NCBI GenBank assembly: GCA_031276935.1
Contig: JAISMD010000078.1
Coordinates: forward strand, 1-7,677
Reading direction: 5' to 3'
Length of the DNA: 7,677 nt
Origin: Puniceicoccales bacterium
Lineage (GTDB): Bacteria; Verrucomicrobiota; Verrucomicrobiia; Opitutales; LL51
Made by a program: the position numbers and the translations under genes. Under the pieces are notes generated by a model. The model saw nothing but the letters and a program-made list of their open reading frames with translations, had not been told where the DNA came from and searched no databases. Shown here one piece after another: positions 7,033-7,677 of the stretch; the first letter of the stretch is position 1, and the number at the start of each line of letters is the position of its first letter.

Positions 7033-7326
7033 TTAGTCTTCAAAGAATTTTTTTTCAAAAAGATTCTTCAATTCGTCGATTAGGGCCTTTTGGTTCGCAA
7101 CCGAATCGCCCTCAAAAATAAAAAGCAGTTCCGTATTGCGACGGGCTTCGAGCATCATCAAACCCATGATACTTTTGCCATTAACCTGCTCATTAACATT
7201 GCGGACCCAGACCTCAATTTTCGGATATTTATTAAGGATTTTCACGATCAGTGCTGCCGGTGTCGCGTGTAATCCGAGGTGATTTTTGACACAAAATTTC
7301 TGTCGAGACTGAACGGAAAAAGCCAT
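7033..7326 (-). CDS. ptsH: HPr-like phosphocarrier protein with Thr in place of the active-site Arg
   Basis: HPr carries phosphate from PEP via Enzyme I to sugar permeases or to regulatory targets in the cytoplasm. The 97-residue protein has the active-site region NHLGLHATPAALIV at 15-28, where His20 corresponds to the classical phospho-acceptor His15. The NGKSIMGLMML block at 49-59 has Ser52 equivalent to the regulatory Ser46 phosphorylated by HPr kinase. The fold-wide pattern (IEVWVRN, TELLFIFEG, ALIDELKNLF) fits the family, with about ten extra N-terminal residues. The usual HARPA is HATPA here, so Arg17 is replaced by Thr22; the codon reads ACA. It leads the minus-strand string before obg. 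No ptsI, hprK or permease gene is in the window, so it may serve a regulatory rather than a sugar-transport PTS. A Crh-like or NPr-type protein is an alternative. Confidence 0.9.
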   Translation of the reverse strand: MAFSVQSRQKFCVKNHLGLHATPAALIVKILNKYPKIEVWVRNVNEQVNGKSIMGLMMLEARRNTELLFIFEGDSVANQKALIDELKNLFEKKFFED

Positions 7327-7469
7327 AGCTTTGTTTTTAATTTACCTTAAAATTTTTCTCTTTCAAGAATATAAAAAATTTATTTTTTTTGTAATCTTTT
7401 AACGAATTCATTGGAATTTTTCCATTTTTTTATTCTGAAATTATTTTCATCACATATTCTATGAAAAAA

Positions 7470-7481
7470 AATATTAATATT
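7470..7481. repeat. 12-bp perfect palindrome upstream of the partial gene
   Basis: AATATTAATATT is its own reverse complement and lies 45 bp before the proposed start at 7527. It could be an operator half-site pair, but in sequence this AT-rich such palindromes arise easily by chance. Confidence 0.3.
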
Positions 7482-7516
7482 GTAGACAAGGAAAAAATTT
7501 TTATTCTCCCCCTAAC

Positions 7517-7520
7517 AGGG
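7517..7520 (+). promoter_or_regulatory. Shine-Dalgarno deciding the start at 7527
   Basis: AGGG followed by six A residues precedes the ATG at 7527, a good position for a ribosome binding site. CCCT at 7510-7513 can pair with it across an AAC loop, so the site might be partly masked in a tiny hairpin; a four-base-pair stem is weak. Confidence 0.45.
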
Positions 7521-7526
7521 AAAAAA

Positions 7527-7677
7527 ATGAGAAAGTTTTTTGAAATATTTTTTGTTACTGGTTGTATTTTTTTTAGTGGTCGCGGAGAAGGGGCATCTAT
7601 TTCGCGGAAAAATAATGCCGAAGCAGGTTCCCAGTACAAAGTAATTTCAGCGAAGGAAAATGTAAAAGGGATGCACC
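7527..7677 (+). CDS. N-terminus of an unrecognised, probably exported protein (3' end beyond window)
   Basis: The frame from ATG 7527 is open for 50 codons to the window edge. It begins MRKFFEIFFVTGCIFFSG, a basic n-region then a hydrophobic stretch, followed by the polar sequence GRGEGASISRKNN. That looks like a Sec signal peptide, with possible cleavage after GEGA; VTGC at 10-13 fits a lipobox pattern, but the hydrophobic part before Cys13 is short for a lipoprotein. The start is supported by AGGG six bases upstream. A second in-frame ATG at 7461 would add 22 residues (MKKNINIVDKEK...) but has no ribosome binding site and would bury the signal peptide. It is transcribed away from ptsH. Not enough is visible to name a family, and no type IV pilin leader (GFTLIE-like) is seen. 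Confidence 0.6.
   Translation, partial: MRKFFEIFFVTGCIFFSGRGEGASISRKNNAEAGSQYKVISAKENVKGMH

Larger units (their letters stand above)
7327..7526. other. AT-rich divergent intergenic region
   Basis: This roughly 200-bp region lies between ptsH (minus) and the partial plus-strand gene and should hold the promoters of both. On the minus strand TTGAAA (7366-7361), 16 bases, then TAAATT (7344-7339) is a weak promoter candidate that would leave only about six bases of leader before ptsH; TATATT at 7373-7368 is an alternative -10. On the plus strand TTGGAA (7411) and TATTCT (7431) are only 14 apart, so they are not convincing. A perfect 12-base palindrome, AATATTAATATT, sits at 7470-7481. An in-frame ATG at 7461 could extend the following gene into this region. 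Confidence 0.45.

Noticed and set aside
6766..7083. Plus-strand 105-codon frame crossing the obg start and the ptsH end
   Set aside because: It is Pro-rich because it is antisense to the Gly-rich Obg domain (GGN read backwards). It shows no independent gene evidence.
7411..7436. TTGGAA ... TATTCT promoter for the partial plus-strand gene
   Set aside because: The spacer is only 14 bases and both boxes are imperfect; in a region this AT-rich such matches are expected by chance.
7430..7639. Minus-strand 69-codon frame
   Set aside because: It overlaps the plus-strand signal-peptide gene, has low-complexity Phe/Ile-rich sequence from A/T runs, and shows no ribosome site or family motif.

Overview
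The window is a compact block of bacterial housekeeping genes with small gaps and overlaps and no mobile elements, tRNA, rRNA or CRISPR. It suggests a Gram-negative bacterium of moderate to slightly low GC. A heptose-1-phosphate adenylyltransferase implies heptose-containing lipopolysaccharide, and a type IV prepilin peptidase implies a pilus or type II secretion apparatus. My impression from the ClpP, trigger factor and Obg sequences is the Verrucomicrobiota (Opitutae-like) side of the PVC group. That is an inference from memory and was not tested by any search.

The left half (about 1-3430) is a plus-strand gene string: trigger factor (5' end cut off by the window edge), clpP, nusB, hldC (the adenylyltransferase domain of HldE as a stand-alone protein) and plsY. 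tig and clpP are 2 bp apart, clpP and nusB about 22 bp apart, and nusB and hldC overlap by 14 bp, so these four very likely share a transcript. plsY follows after about 60 bp. Together they cover nascent-chain folding, proteolysis, rRNA antitermination, LPS heptose activation and the first acylation of phospholipid synthesis.

The right half (about 3484-7326) is a minus-strand gene string, in transcription order ptsH (HPr), obg (GTPase), gpmI (cofactor-independent phosphoglycerate mutase) and a prepilin peptidase whose start overlaps the end of gpmI. GpmI makes the 2-phosphoglycerate that enolase converts to PEP, and PEP is the phosphate donor for HPr, so ptsH and gpmI may be functionally linked. 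The two strings converge on a 55-bp T-rich gap at 3429-3483 without a clear hairpin terminator.

The last 350 bases hold a 200-bp AT-rich divergent intergenic region. It is followed by the first 50 codons of a plus-strand gene (start about 7527) with a signal-peptide-like N-terminus that runs off the window; I do not recognise it. I did not find a clearly new system. The points most worth checking are departures from family consensus: HPr has Thr instead of the Arg two residues after the phospho-acceptor His, the prepilin peptidase has a compressed cysteine motif, PlsY has Thr for Asn in its first motif, and the trigger factor has a strongly divergent FKBP domain.
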